Assembly: GCA_024529925.1 (NCBI GenBank) | Contig: JAFEUB010001556.1 | Span: forward strand, 62,001-126,000 | Source: Ophthalmolycus amberensis | Lineage: Eukaryota > Chordata > Actinopteri > Perciformes > Zoarcidae | Reading direction: 5' to 3' | DNA length: 64,000 nucleotides | In this document: piece by piece, positions 46,601 to 57,854 of the stretch | Numbering within the stretch: the stretch's first letter is position 1 | Layout of the letters: each line of letters opens with the position of its first letter | The notes under the pieces: model-generated | The model's input: only the letters and a program-made list of their open reading frames with translations | What the model was told of the DNA's origin: nothing | Database searches by the model: none | Translations under genes and position numbers: made by a program

Positions 46601-49600
46601 TTTTAGACAGATTGCCTTTTTATACTTGTTCCATTCCTCTTCTGTACTCTCTGTGTTTCAGCTTTGGTGAAAGTGTGCATCAGTTCCCCAGGCTCCATTG
46701 ACTGTTGCAAGACGCTCCAGTTTAAATCAAGCTACTCCGGTTTAGACCAAGCTTCTTCTCAACAGCCCACGGACAAGGTATCAGTTGTGAGGAAATTACC
46801 TCATGGTGTGGTTGTTTCTATTGTTCATAAATTTACTCATCGCCAGTGCTGGAAAGTAACCATGGAGATTTACTCAAGAACGGTGCTTAAAGGGACAGTA
46901 TGCAGCATTTAGGGGGCATCTATTGGCAGATAAGGAATATAATTAAGTATGCTGATTTTATGCAGATGTCGGAGTTGTTTGCAGTTCCACTAAAGAGACA
47001 TCTCGAAACGTCTTAATTAAAATCACTGTTTTTCCAATTTGACACAAAAAAGATAAGATTAGAGAAAAATACAAAACTTAATACAGATTTGATTTATATT
47101 GGTACTTTCACGTAAAGGATCTGAATACTTCTTCCACCGCTGTGTAAATCTATTAAAGTGCTGAAAGACTAGTTACCAAAATATCTGTTAGTGTGCTTGT
47201 TGTTAACTGAGTGATTTCAAATACTTAGTTTACAATATGTACTGCATATATATATTTCCTTCCTGCAGCTGCTGTTGACAGAGAAAACAACGTTTGGCAG
47301 TCCAGTTGTGGTCCTCGTCTACGCACCTTCAAACGGAGCGAACATCATACAAAATATCACAATCCCATCATTAGAAGAAGGTGAGTTCAAATGCTGTAAT
47401 GTAGAGTGGGGTTTGCCTGCAGACTGGAAGTGAGGGGCGTAACTTGAAGTTGCAGCTAGCCAGCTAGCTAATTCCACCATGCTTTAATGCTACACTGGTT
47501 ACAGACTTTATGTAACTTGAAGTGGGTCTTGCAGGCTGCAGATTGACACTTTTAGTAATGTAAATAAAATTACACGCTGAATTTCTGACTACTATTGTCG
47601 CTGATCATTAACCTCCTTTCTTACAGTTTGCTCCATGAACCTTAAGGGGACTGAAAAGAAATGTGACGGTAAGAAGTGTTTTATAAATATGTTTATAGAC
47701 TAACATGTAGGCGTGCACCGATTTATCGGCCGAACACCGGTATCGATATTTGCCTGAGGACTGCCATCGGTCAATTGGCAAATACGATGATATTTGCAGA
47801 TAGCGGATCAGCTTCAAGAACGTTGTCACAGTCACAAAAAATGAAGCAGCTACTACCGGTACTCAACTACCGGTAGTCAATTGATCGTGGATGGCATTGT
47901 TCTCTCAAACAGATTGCCAAATATGCTTTGGTAGCCATTAACATACCTGATCCAAGTAGTCTATGAGTGGGAAACACTGTTATGTTTCTAATCGCTTTTA
48001 CGTTGAATTACATTTAATTTATGTAATCACAAAACAAATATTTTTGTTGGGTCATGTACTGAAACATTCTTCTCATTGAGTAGGTCGATGTATAGTCACC
48101 AAAAGAGCTTTTGAAGCACTTTTTAAAGAATCTTATTGATGTGAAAGTTTATTGTAAAAGGTTGAGACAGTGTAATGAATTACTGAATGATTTTGAAACA
48201 GCTCAGTCATTTATTTTATATGAACGCGTCTTTGTTTCCCTTGCACAAAAGGGGAATAAACAACAGCAAAAACAAGGTAACAACAACATCGGCTATCGGC
48301 CAAATTGTTATTTCAAACATCGGTACCGGCATCGGCCCAGAATCTCCCAATCGATGCATCCCTACTAACGTGTATTGTGTGCATGCTGAAGAGCGTGCTC
48401 AAGGCAGTGCCAGCAAAAACAGTTCTACATACTTGTAGAGTGATACAGCTCAATTACAAATCCTGATGATTGATGTCTCAGCTCCCAGACTGCGAGCTGT
48501 GACTGATCATAAGAGAAACGTGGTCCTGCCTGCAAATAGAAAACATTGATGACGAGTCCAAGTGCAGGATGGTTCTGAATGAAACTGGAGAGGCTCTTGC
48601 GTGGGTCAGTCAATGCTAAACTTATATCAACCTAATCTATGAGTCAAAAGCCAATGTTGTCTGGGTATATCTCTTAAACTTTCTTTTTAACCTTTGCAGC
48701 CCGAAGGCAAGAGGGAAATTCCATCAAACCGTGTTACACCATGCCTGTGCCTTCAGGTAGCCGACATGTTCATTGTACAAGACGACTACATATGTATTTT
48801 ATTTCCTTTTTTTAATTTGGGAGTTTGTTTTTCATTTATTTTCTTCAGGTATGGTGCAAGGGAAAGGCACTTCGAAGTGAATTCTGCCCTTTCAAAAACC
48901 AACGAGGTGAAGGACCTTCATTGAAGTCAACCTAAGAGCAACTAGCACGGGAAATGATTTGACAGCATAACTATGTTTCTATTTTTTTTCTTTTTTTTCC
49001 CCAGATGCACTGGAAAGAATGCAGCACAACTGTGTCAGTGTCGCTGGAGGAGTCCTGGATAAGGGAGGCTGGCCCAGGCCTGATCTGGAATGTGACTGCC
49101 CCCTGCAGATTGGAGGCAGAGGTGAGGCTGTGCAAGAAAGACCTGGCAGGAGGCCAGTGTGAAGAGGTGACGGGCTCCAGGCAGAGACTGCACAGCGACA
49201 GACGTGCTGGCTGGAGTGCAACACGCAGTGGATATTGGGTAAAGAAAACATCAACAAAAAACTTTTGCTTTCTTTGCAAGCTGTCACACCCTCTGTGGTG
49301 GAAAGTAGACGTACTCCGTACATGCTTTGATTTGCATTTTAATTCTACTACTTGTGCTCATTTCAGAGTTGTCCCCTACATTTATGTGACAGCTATAAAT
49401 AAAAAATAATCCAATATATAATAACACAACACTTAATATAACCATTTTCTGGCTAAAGACGACTTTTACTTAAAGTCGTACATTCAACGATGCTGATGTA
49501 CTTTTACTTAAGTTTACTTTAGTTGAGTATTTTTTTACATTGTGGCATTACTACTTTAAAGTAAAGAATCCAAATACTTCAGCCTTAGGAACCACCGCTT

Positions 49601-51617
49601 CGCATTATTGTTTATGTATAATAATAAATCTCCACTTTCTTATTGGTCATTATTTATTCATTCATTCATTCCTTTTTATTTCTTACTTTTTCTTTTCAGA
49701 AAGCAGGAGACTTCAATGTGTCGTCACATCCGCTGCTTTGTCTTCAGGTGATCTTTGTCTCGAGACATTGAATATAATCTTTACATACAATCAGGGCCCT
49801 TTGGTGTCTTGCTCGTGACCAGGAGAAGATGACCTCCAAAGGCCCGATGTGTCCGCGGGCCCGGCACACGATTGTAAACATGTGTTCCACTGCTTCTTCC
49901 TGCGCTGCATACTGGGCTAACCATAACTCTCTCACTCTTTTTTTTAAAGATAAGGCTACATGGGATGGAGTCATATTTAGAGCCCCAGTGTCCATTTACA
50001 AGTAAGACTATTAATCATTGCCCAGATTAAGTGTGTTTAATGTTGAACTGTTATCAGCTAAAACAAGCTACCGTTCTTTTCATCAGAATGTGGCGGGTAA
50101 GTTGTGACACACTCTCTGTACACTTGGCAAAGTCTGTGAAACTTCTTTTTTAAAGACTTCGGTACTTAATAATTCATTTATTTTCCAGCATCTCGGTGGA
50201 GGTGGAGCCTCTTAATCCTCATCGGACTAATACTGATGTGTTTGGCCACACTTGGAGCCTATCTTATACAAGGAGTCCTAAAAGGTCAGTTTTTAAATAT
50301 CTGTTGGTCATTCGATATTAATAGCACCTTAGCAAAAATAAATCGTTTTCTTCTTCTGTTTCCCTTCAAGGATGCATGTGGAGATGGTTGAAAGAAGATG
50401 ATGTTAAAGGTATGAGAAAGTCGACATCTAATTCACACTGGGCAACCACTATTTTTCACATACCCTTTATCCTGTTACATTTGCATGAATACATTTGTAG
50501 AGATGTATGAATATAGATGTTCTTATGTTTAAATTTCACACTTTTGTATCTCATTCATAGTATTTTCTAGTGGCTATATAATAAGCTGCTAGTGTGACAA
50601 ACTCTTCCCTGCAGGTATTAAGATTTTGTAAGTGTTGGACAGAGCTATCTGTTTAACTCTGTTTCTAATGTTTGTGCTAAGCTAACCATCTCCCGGCACC
50701 AGCAGCAGACAGATATGAGCGTAATACCGATCCTCTCATCCACTCTCTGCTAGAAAGTGTTTTTGAAAATGTAAAATTGTTCCTTTAAACTCTCTGAAAG
50801 GTTTTAACCCTCCTCTATTTCAGGTGCTGTGGGCGGTGGTCACGTGGTGTTGCTGTACCCACCTGGTGACGACCAGGCTTTGCCGGAGCTGATGAGTCAC
50901 CTGGGCTCGTCCCTCCAAGCCCTGGGCTTCAGTGTGTCTCTGGACCTGTGGAGCCAGACCGAGCTGGGCGCGCTGGGCCCCGTGCCTTGGCTCCACTCGA
51001 GACTGAACCGACTGCAGAGGCAGGGGGGCAAAGTGGTGCTGGTCCTATCCCAGGCCGCCTGGATAAGGGCTGAAGAATGGGGAGCTCGCAGCTGGGAGAG
51101 GAGCGTAGACACGGAGGAAGAGGAGGAAGGAAGACGCCGCACTGGCTCTTCTCCCTGTGGAGATGTTTTTACCGCTTCACTGAGCTGTGTCCTAGCAGAC
51201 TATTTGCAGGGTCGCGCCGGTGAGCGGTTCATGTTGGTGCAGTTTGAAGCACTCCCACCCGAGCCTCCGGGTGGTTTGCGGCCGCTGCCAGAACTTTTCC
51301 GCGGCCTTCATGTGTACAGCCTCCCCTCCCAGAGCCTGGGGTTTCTGACTGAACTGGCCGGGGCTCGGCAAATGGCTACTGCATCGGCCAGACGGAAACG
51401 AGCAGGGGGCCTCAGGATGGCATCCCGAGCTCTGGCACGGCAGCTGTCAGGGTTCACAGCGGGGACAACTGTTTTACGCCTCGCGGGAGTGTCCCAGAGC
51501 TGTGTTGGGGTGGGAGTCAAAGGCTCTGGGGAAACGGTGCCCTTGCGGCCCTGTCTTATCACGCCTCCCTCCGGTCCTGAGTCAAACCACAAGATCAGTG
51601 ATGTGGAATGGGTTTGA
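43635..51617 (+). CDS. il17rc: Interleukin-17 receptor C (type I membrane receptor, SEFIR domain), complete
   Basis: IL17RC pairs with IL17RA to receive IL-17A and IL-17F and signals through the adaptor Act1. Exons: 43635-43766 (hydrophobic signal peptide), 45943-45970, 46060-46194, 46424-46549, 46662-46777, 47269-47380, 47627-47668, 48707-48756, 48849-48906, 49018-49238, 49700-49747, 49950-50001, 50189-50284, 50371-50409 and 50824-51617. Phases agree throughout and give 682 residues. Family marks include VILRCSATQECEP, VTPCLCLQVW, FCPFKN, PCRLEAEVRLC and HPLLCLQ. One membrane helix is encoded at 50,205-50,275. The SEFIR domain (from about residue 425) has HVVLLYPPGDD, VSLDLWSQTELG, LGPVPWLHSR and GGKVVLVLSQAAW. 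The stretch between the last ectodomain exon and the membrane is shorter than in human. Two acceptors (48,706 and 49,017) lie just downstream of stronger AGs that would break the frame. Confidence 0.9.
45053..45812. mobile_element. Terminal-inverted-repeat element containing a 55-bp minisatellite
   Basis: The ends read ACTCTTAGAAATAAAGGTGC and, in reverse complement on the right, GCATTTTTAGAAATAAGGG, so they form inverted termini. The interior is made of GGTTCTA/AGAACC-rich units. GTTCTACCG recurs at 45,321, 45,377, 45,431 and 45,487 (spacings 56, 54, 56), and alternate units are most alike, giving a 110-bp dimer. Poorer units precede it. No open frame is present. It sits in il17rc intron 1, and I see nothing else in the remainder of that intron (43,767-45,942). 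Confidence 0.65.
46844..47142. mobile_element. Non-autonomous hAT-like teleost element
   Basis: The left end CAGTGCTGGAAAGTAA and the right end (reverse complement CAGCGGTGGAAGAAGTA) are inverted and of the CAGxGxTGG type usual for hAT elements. The left sequence continues with GGAGATTTACTCAAGAACGG, a phrase common in fish repeats. Another repeat fragment (AGTATGCAGCATTTAGGGGG) seems nested inside. The 8-bp flanks do not match. Confidence 0.5.
47708..48364. mobile_element. Non-autonomous hAT-like transposon with 8-bp target duplication
   Basis: The left terminus TAGGCGTGCACCGATT pairs with the right terminus, whose reverse complement is TAGGGATGCATCGATT. Subterminal GGCCGA and CCGGTAxCGAT are also inverted. 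The flanks CTAACATG (47,700-47,707) and CTAACGTG (48,365-48,372) form an 8-bp target duplication with one mismatch. The length is 657 bp with no transposase frame. It lies in an il17rc intron. Confidence 0.8.
49300..49590. mobile_element. Dispersed teleost repeat, diverged copy
   Basis: GGTGGAAAGTAGACGTACTC, ACATTTATGTGACAGCT, ACTTTTACTTAAGTTTACTT and ATCCAAATACTTC resemble the hAT-like family of the 46,844 element and match phrases of a common fish repeat. It fills most of the il17rc intron 49,239-49,699. Confidence 0.5.
50620..50795 (-). mobile_element. Dispersed teleost repeat (TTAGCTTAGC family), reverse copy
   Basis: GGACAGAGCTATCTG, GTTTGTGCTAAGCTAACC and AATTGTTCCTTTA read as the reverse complement of the same family as the 37.3-kb copy. 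It lies just before the last il17rc exon. Confidence 0.5.
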
Positions 51618-53879
51618 CACAAGACCAAGCTTCAGTTTAGGAATGAGCAGCCGGTAATAAGTTGAAGGGATTTTCTCTGGGAGATGCTCCCTTTGCAGAT
51701 TTTGCATTTTAACTGATAAACATCTGGGGTCATGTGTCAGTGGAAACAGCAGCTACAGTTCCAGCTCCGGAGAAATACAGGCTCACACACCAGTGTCGTA
51801 GTCAAGACCACCTAAAACCGAAAAAGACTTTGAGGGGTTGAGACCAAGTCGAAGACCAAGAAACCAAAAAAAAGCCTGTAGGTCACTAAAATTACACTAA
51901 AATGCAAAACTATCTCAAACAAGCAATTTGCTCCATTGTTTTGTCTTGACTGTTTATCCGTCTTAAACCAGGTTATTGTGTTTGACATATTTACTAATAT
52001 TTGACATTCTGCATGGACATGTAGCGTATTGCATATACTGCTTTACATTTGATTGTATTTTTGCTGTGACTCAAAGGCAGCTAAGTTACCTCAACAGTAC
52101 CTTTTACTTTAAAGATGTTTTAAAGTACAACAGCATTACCGTCAGTGTGCTTCAGCTTCAGCTCACTTAGTTAAGCTGCAGTATATAAGTACACTCATAA
52201 GACATAGTGGAGATATGGGAAATGGGACAATGATAACCTATCTGAAGCTTGAGAAAGAGCTCCCAAACACTAAGCAGATGGTATTTAATATCTATGTGTA
52301 GTGTTTTTAGAAAAGTGTGTATTATACAGTAATCACAACTACAAAACACCTAAGACCCTAAAAACGAACTAACCCTAACTACTACAGTTTTTGCACCAGA
52401 CTAAACATTAATTTAAAATCTTTGTCACTATGTTTTGGTGTATGATATTGTACCTGTGTTTTATAGTAAGATACTGTAAATGCTATGTACTAAATATAGC
52501 TAATACACTAAATATTACTGCACCATTCACATTTTGCAAGTGCTGGTATAAAAGTCCAGATTTATCGGGGCTTATAAAATGTTGCGTCATCGCAGAAGAG
52601 TAGTGCCCACCGTCTGGTTCTCCCTCAGGTAAACACTGTTTGCTCTGTCAGCACTTTCCCTGTTAGCACCGTTAGCACCGTTAGCTGTGAGCCGCAGTCC
52701 CTGTGTCGCCATGTTGAGAGCCATAGAGAGGCAATCGAGATGCTCCTAATCTCATATCTTGCACATGTAAACATTAACAGTTTGATGGTTGACTAGTTAT
52801 TGATAACAAAGATTCTCTATTACAATCTAATGCATTTCGAGGGTATGACGCCCTAATATATGTTCCTGCTGCTGGTCCCCTCCGTGCGTTAACGCTCGGT
52901 TCATAGACTTTAAGCTTTTCCCAGCTTAAGGAAAGTTTTACAAATATAAAACATCCATGTATCAGAAATTCATAATAATAGTTTCATGATTCTTGCTCAT
53001 CACTTACTATTTTAAAGTAAATTCAGTATTGTTTAAAATGTAAAGAATTATTGTTACACAGAATTAGAGAAGAAAAGGCATATAAGAAATACATAAAATC
53101 AAATCCTGTATGGTAGTACAGTAGCAGTAGCAGTTACCAGTAAATTGCTGCATTTTATATATAATAGTCAGTTACTGTAAATGACATGTAACCTCTGCAC
53201 TATACTGCAAATGACAATTACTGTAAAGATGTTGTATTGTAGTTTTATTGGGTATTTTGTGGTATTTAACTGTAAAAATAACAGCAAAGGCTAACTGTGG
53301 AAAGCCCTGACATGAAGATTATTTCAAAACAAAAATAAGCTATTTCCTTTCTTTTTGTACATTCAATTGCTTTGTCCCGGCATGTCTGTTTTTATACAGT
53401 GTTTTGTCGTACTGTTTAAAGTGGGATTGAATAAATAACCTGTCTGAATCATATCGTCAGAGGCTCTTTTCTACCGACAACACATTGTGGATTATTTTTC
53501 AATGCAAACATGGCCTGAGATGTGTGTTTCCAGAGCAACGTCTTGTTGTTTGACACGCGTGAAATTTAAATCCTGATCCATAAAATGCATCAGCAGGAGG
53601 TAAAAAACAAAAGAGTTTTTGTGGGAGTTTTCAGTCAGTTCATAGGTCTTTTGACAAGTAAAATAATTGAACTTATCTGAATTCAATTTTAATTAGTGAA
53701 TGCAGATATCTGCAAATGGTAAAAATATGGTTTTGTATCCTTGATTCCAGCATACATAAATAAACAAAAACATTACATTACTAGGTGGTTAAATGTATTT
53801 CTAAAGAGCTTAACAAGAGATGCGATGATGTAAAATGTGAAGGTGACTGATTGGTTGATGAATTAAATCCCAGCTGTCT
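51618..53879. other. il17rc 3' UTR and intergenic region
   Basis: AT-rich sequence without coding signs. A candidate polyadenylation signal (AATAAA) lies at 53,430-53,435. No RNA gene or clear transposon ends were seen. Confidence 0.5.
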
Positions 53880-54148
53880 TTGGGCGGGGCCACATCCTGT
53901 GTGTCTTCAGCTGCTCGGAGGACAGAACCAACTGGAAGCTGCTCATTCATTCATCTCCAGCCATCTCTAGCTTCTACTACACCAGCCTAGCTAGCTAGTC
54001 ATTCGGCTGGCTTACCAACCACAATGGCCCACTTGAAGGATCAAAAGTGTCCGTCCACAGTGTGAAACTCTCCGCCTGCGTTGTGTGAATCAGACGATCA
54101 TCCTCATCATCAGTGGTGCGTCGCAGGACGTTGTGGCTTTGCAAAGAG
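53850..54148 (+). promoter_or_regulatory. creld1: Putative creld1 promoter and 5' non-coding exon
   Basis: A GC box (GGGCGGGGC, 53,882-53,890) and a reversed CCAAT element (GATTGG, about 53,849) lie just upstream of a transcribed-looking segment that ends at a donor (GTAACA, 54,149). The coding exon's acceptor is at 55,031, so the stretch between would be intron 1. The transcription start is inferred. Confidence 0.45.
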
Positions 54149-55035
54149 GTAACAACAACAAAAAACAGAGTTAGCTAGTTTGGCTAGCTGATATCAGAGT
54201 AACGTCAACTGCAATAAAAGATACCTCATCAGATATTTTACGTTGGGAGGACGCTGTCGCCGGAGTCTCGTGGACTTTAAACGATACACCGGAAACATTA
54301 GCTGACAATGACGGACAGCGTTAGCATCGGCTTGCAGCTAGCTAGCGACCTTAGCTAGTTGTGGCTAATTTTGTGTGGTGCTGATGCTGAGCTAGCTAAT
54401 GCTAACGGTGAAAGAGGAGCATCCCAACCAGTGTTTTTTAAAAGCTTGTCTAACAGAGACTACGTAAATACTTTATTAATAAAACAGCAGTTGGAGAGTA
54501 GTAACCATACTTGAGGATTGCATTGTGTGTACATATCCCCCAAATTATGGTCATAACTTAAATCTGAATGAAAATATTAATATGTTTGACAGTCACACAG
54601 TAGGATTAGCTTAATATCAGGGCAGCAGTGTAATGCTAACCAGTTAATCTACTAAAATACAGCTTAAAAATACCATAAATCATCACCACTGTCCCAATAA
54701 ATACTAATATTGCTTGGCTTTGTATACGATTGCTTTGTATTGTATGACACATAACTACAAAAGTAATCACAAAAGTATATATATTGCATGGCTTTGTGTA
54801 TTACTGTGTTGTACAGATGTTCTTGTTGTTTTGTCCACGTCTTCTGCATGCAGTAATACTGCGTCGCATCCAGGTAGTGGAAGTTATGTCAGGGTCTCTG
54901 GAGACTCGTGATGGGTAAAGCTTTATTACCCATAAGTATTTGCTAGGATTATCACTGAGAAGTATATCATACCCCAATTCTTTTTTTATTTATTTGCCGT
55001 AAATCACTGGTTTTGTGTGTGTTTTCTGAAGGACC

Positions 55036-57854
55036 ATGTGGTGGGCCTGGCCGTTCCTGCCTGCTCTGGTGCTTCTCTCAGAGCTCTCGGTGGTGAGAGT
55101 CCAGACCGCGCCGTGCCAGACCTGCCGAAAACTCACAGAGAGTTTCATTACGGTACTGCAGTTGAGCCGATGTGCCGTCACATTCGTGCTCGTCTTCTTT
55201 CAGTATAACCCGAGTCTTGAAATGTTCCCTGTTTTTTAGGGCTTGGAGAGAACAGCCACCAAGAACTTTGGGGGAGGAAACACTGCCTGGGAAGAAGAGA
55301 AGCTGGCTAAGTATGCAAGCAGGTGAGAGAAAGTTTAAGTTTGAGTCACACGTACACTTTATTGAGTTACTTGATATATGGGGATTGTGGAGTCAGTCAA
55401 TACTTGACTTGGTATGAGTGTTGGAAATACCCAGAGGCAATCGGGGGGTAATATATAACAACATACACACTTGTGTGTCGTCCTTTGTCTTCTCTGCACA
55501 TTTGCATTTAAATGATATTTTAGAATATGTATCATAAGACGATCTATTTCTTATGTTACAGTCCGCTGAGGGGCGTGAATCCTCTCAGTGGACCACAGCG
55601 AGGCTCCTTCTCTTCTTTGGGGCTGAGACAGCATCTGTTCTGTTACTCTACTTCTGTCTTACATCTCTAGTCGCTGCTCTCTTGTTTCAGTGAGACTCGG
55701 CTCCTGGAGATCGTAGAAGCTGCTTGTGAGAAAGCAGATTTTGATTGTAACCAGCTGCTGGAGCAGATAGAGGACCAAGTGGAGACATGGTGGTTCCACA
55801 GGTAAACGAGATATGTGTATTATGTTGTGTGAGTTTGGTGAATCAGAGAGGGGAAAGTGTTTTGTTGGGATGTAATACCATGCCCCTGTTTTAACTTTAT
55901 CACCGATGTGTGTGTCCTGTAGGCAGCAGGAGGCACCGGACCTGTTTGAGTGGCTGTGCATAGAGCAGCTGAGAGTCTGCTGTCTACCTGGGCGCTTTGG
56001 ACCTGACTGCAAAGGTGTGAAAAACATTAAACAGAAGCTTCCTGATATCAGTGTAGAAAACCTCACCAAACCTTATTTATCCTCGGGTGTTCATAAAGAT
56101 GTAAAAAATCACCACGCTAATTTATATATTTACTAATATCATATTTATCAAACACAGAGTGTCCCTCGAGCCCCGGCGGTGTGTGTGGAGGTCTGGGCCG
56201 CTGCGAGGGGGAGGGGACTCGCCTCGGAGACGGAGAGTGTGTCTGTGATCCTGGATACTCGGGCCGTCTGTGCCAGAGCTGTGCTGATGGCTACTACAGA
56301 GAGAAGAGCTCCAACGCCAGCATAGGAGCCTGTGCAGGTGCCTGAGATTCAGACTGTCACAGACCTCCACATGTATTTAAGTCTGTTTGAGGTCATCTTG
56401 AACTGCCTCCTCTCCTCTCACTCTTTGCAGCTTGCTACCACTCGTGTAAGAAATGCGCGGGGCCGCAGGACTACAAATGCCTCGACTGCAAACCCGGCTG
56501 GATCCTTCATGACAACAAGTGCGTGGGTGAGTTTGGCTTCAGAGGTCATGTGGAAACATTTCGTCGACTCTTTCTACCAGTTGTCTGAGTATCGCGTGTT
56601 GTTTGACTGCCCTTGTGTGTCTCTTAGATATTGACGAGTGCGGTACAGAGCTGGCTCGTTGTCCCTCTAACACCTTCTGTCACAACACAGAAGGATCGTA
56701 TGAATGCAGAGGTACGTTCTCTTGTGTAGTAGCTGTGGTCAGCGTTCTTTATTATACCAAATTAAATCATGCAAGGAAGCCTCCATAAATGTTCTGCAGC
56801 TGGCGTGTTTTTCGAAGTTATAATAAAACACTAGAAAGTAGAGAGAAATGCCTGTTATGTTATTGCCTGTTATTTACCACAGCATGAGCTTAAATAATTA
56901 GCCATTTTATTGCTATAAATGACAAAAGAAAGCATCAAATCTCCTGTGAGTGTTGGGAAATTTTAGCTTGAAAAATGAAAATGAGTAATCAATTATCACA
57001 GTAATTGTCATTACTTTTATTTTTCGTTGACGAATCATTTCAGGTCTAGTTGTGTTGTTGTAAACTTCATCACATGCAGTTTCTGTGGGAATGGAAACAT
57101 TTTCCACTGCGTGACAAATTCAGTTATTCCTACAATATCGCGCTTATTGCCCAGTTTAGCGTGTAATGTTGACCACGGTGCTTTTGTCGTGTCCAGGCTG
57201 TGACCAGGCGTGTGTGGGCTGCATGGGTAGTGGTCCTGCCCGCTGTAAGAAATGTTCACGCGGCTACAAACTGAGAGGAGCGAAGTGTCTGGGTAAGTAT
57301 TTACTCTACTTCTGCGCCTTTCTTTTGTCCCTGATTTCCTTAAACTGACGTTTTTTATTTATTTTGCCTCCTCGCACAGATGTAAATGAATGTAGTGATC
57401 GTGCGATAGCGTGCCCAGGACTCAATGAGGCCTGTATCAATGAGGAGGGCTCCTTCCACTGTGACTGTGCTGACGGGTTCATCAGAAGAGATAGCATCTG
57501 TGTTGAGAATAAGCCTCCTGGTAAGCAGAGCATAGAAAATGAATTGTATTTCTATAATAAAAAACGCATATTGTTGCTCGTCAGATCTGTCGGCTAACTT
57601 TCTTTTCCTCTTCCTCTTCCTCTTCCTCCTCAGCCGGCCCAGAGAAGGGTCTGTTTGACGACATGACGGACGACGAGGTCCTCGTACTGCAGCAGATGTT
57701 CTTTGGCGTCGTAATCTGCGTCATAGCTACGCTCGCCGCTAAGGGCGACATGGTTTTCACGGCCATTTTCATCGGAGGCGTTGCTGCTATGGCCGGATAC
57801 TGGCTGACGGAAAAGGGAGACTACATGCTGGATGGATTTCTGAAGGGACGCTAG
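55036..57854 (+). CDS. creld1: Cysteine-rich with EGF-like domains protein 1 (complete, 10 coding exons)
   Basis: CRELD1 is a membrane-anchored EGF-repeat protein needed in heart valve and septum development. Exons: 55036-55152, 55240-55322, 55691-55801, 55923-56014, 56158-56337, 56431-56526, 56628-56711, 57197-57292, 57380-57520 and 57634-57854. They total 1,221 bases, in phase, giving 406 residues (human 420). In order the protein has a signal peptide (about 1-28), a CxxC motif (CQTC) opening the CRELD domain, the Trp-Glu-rich region (EDQVETWWF), an EGF-like repeat, furin-type cysteine repeats (CHSCKKCAGPQ, CVGCMGSGPARCKKC), two calcium-binding EGF modules (DIDECGTE, DVNECSD), and two closely spaced C-terminal hydrophobic segments ending GFLKGR. 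The start ATG is 4 bases after the acceptor and begins the signal peptide. Nothing in the gene looks broken. Confidence 0.97.

Noticed and set aside
49794..49870. Open stretch after il17rc exon 49,747 (reads ALWCLARDQEKM) as another ectodomain exon
   Set aside because: It would leave an intron of about 46 bases with a poor donor, and the phase does not fit the next exon. The opposite-strand open frame here is also a shadow.
50087..50096. Possible 10-base microexon in il17rc between an AG (50,086) and GTAAGT (50,097)
   Set aside because: Including it shifts the next exon out of the frame that encodes the membrane helix. Joining 50,001 directly to 50,189 gives a clean helix and correct phase.
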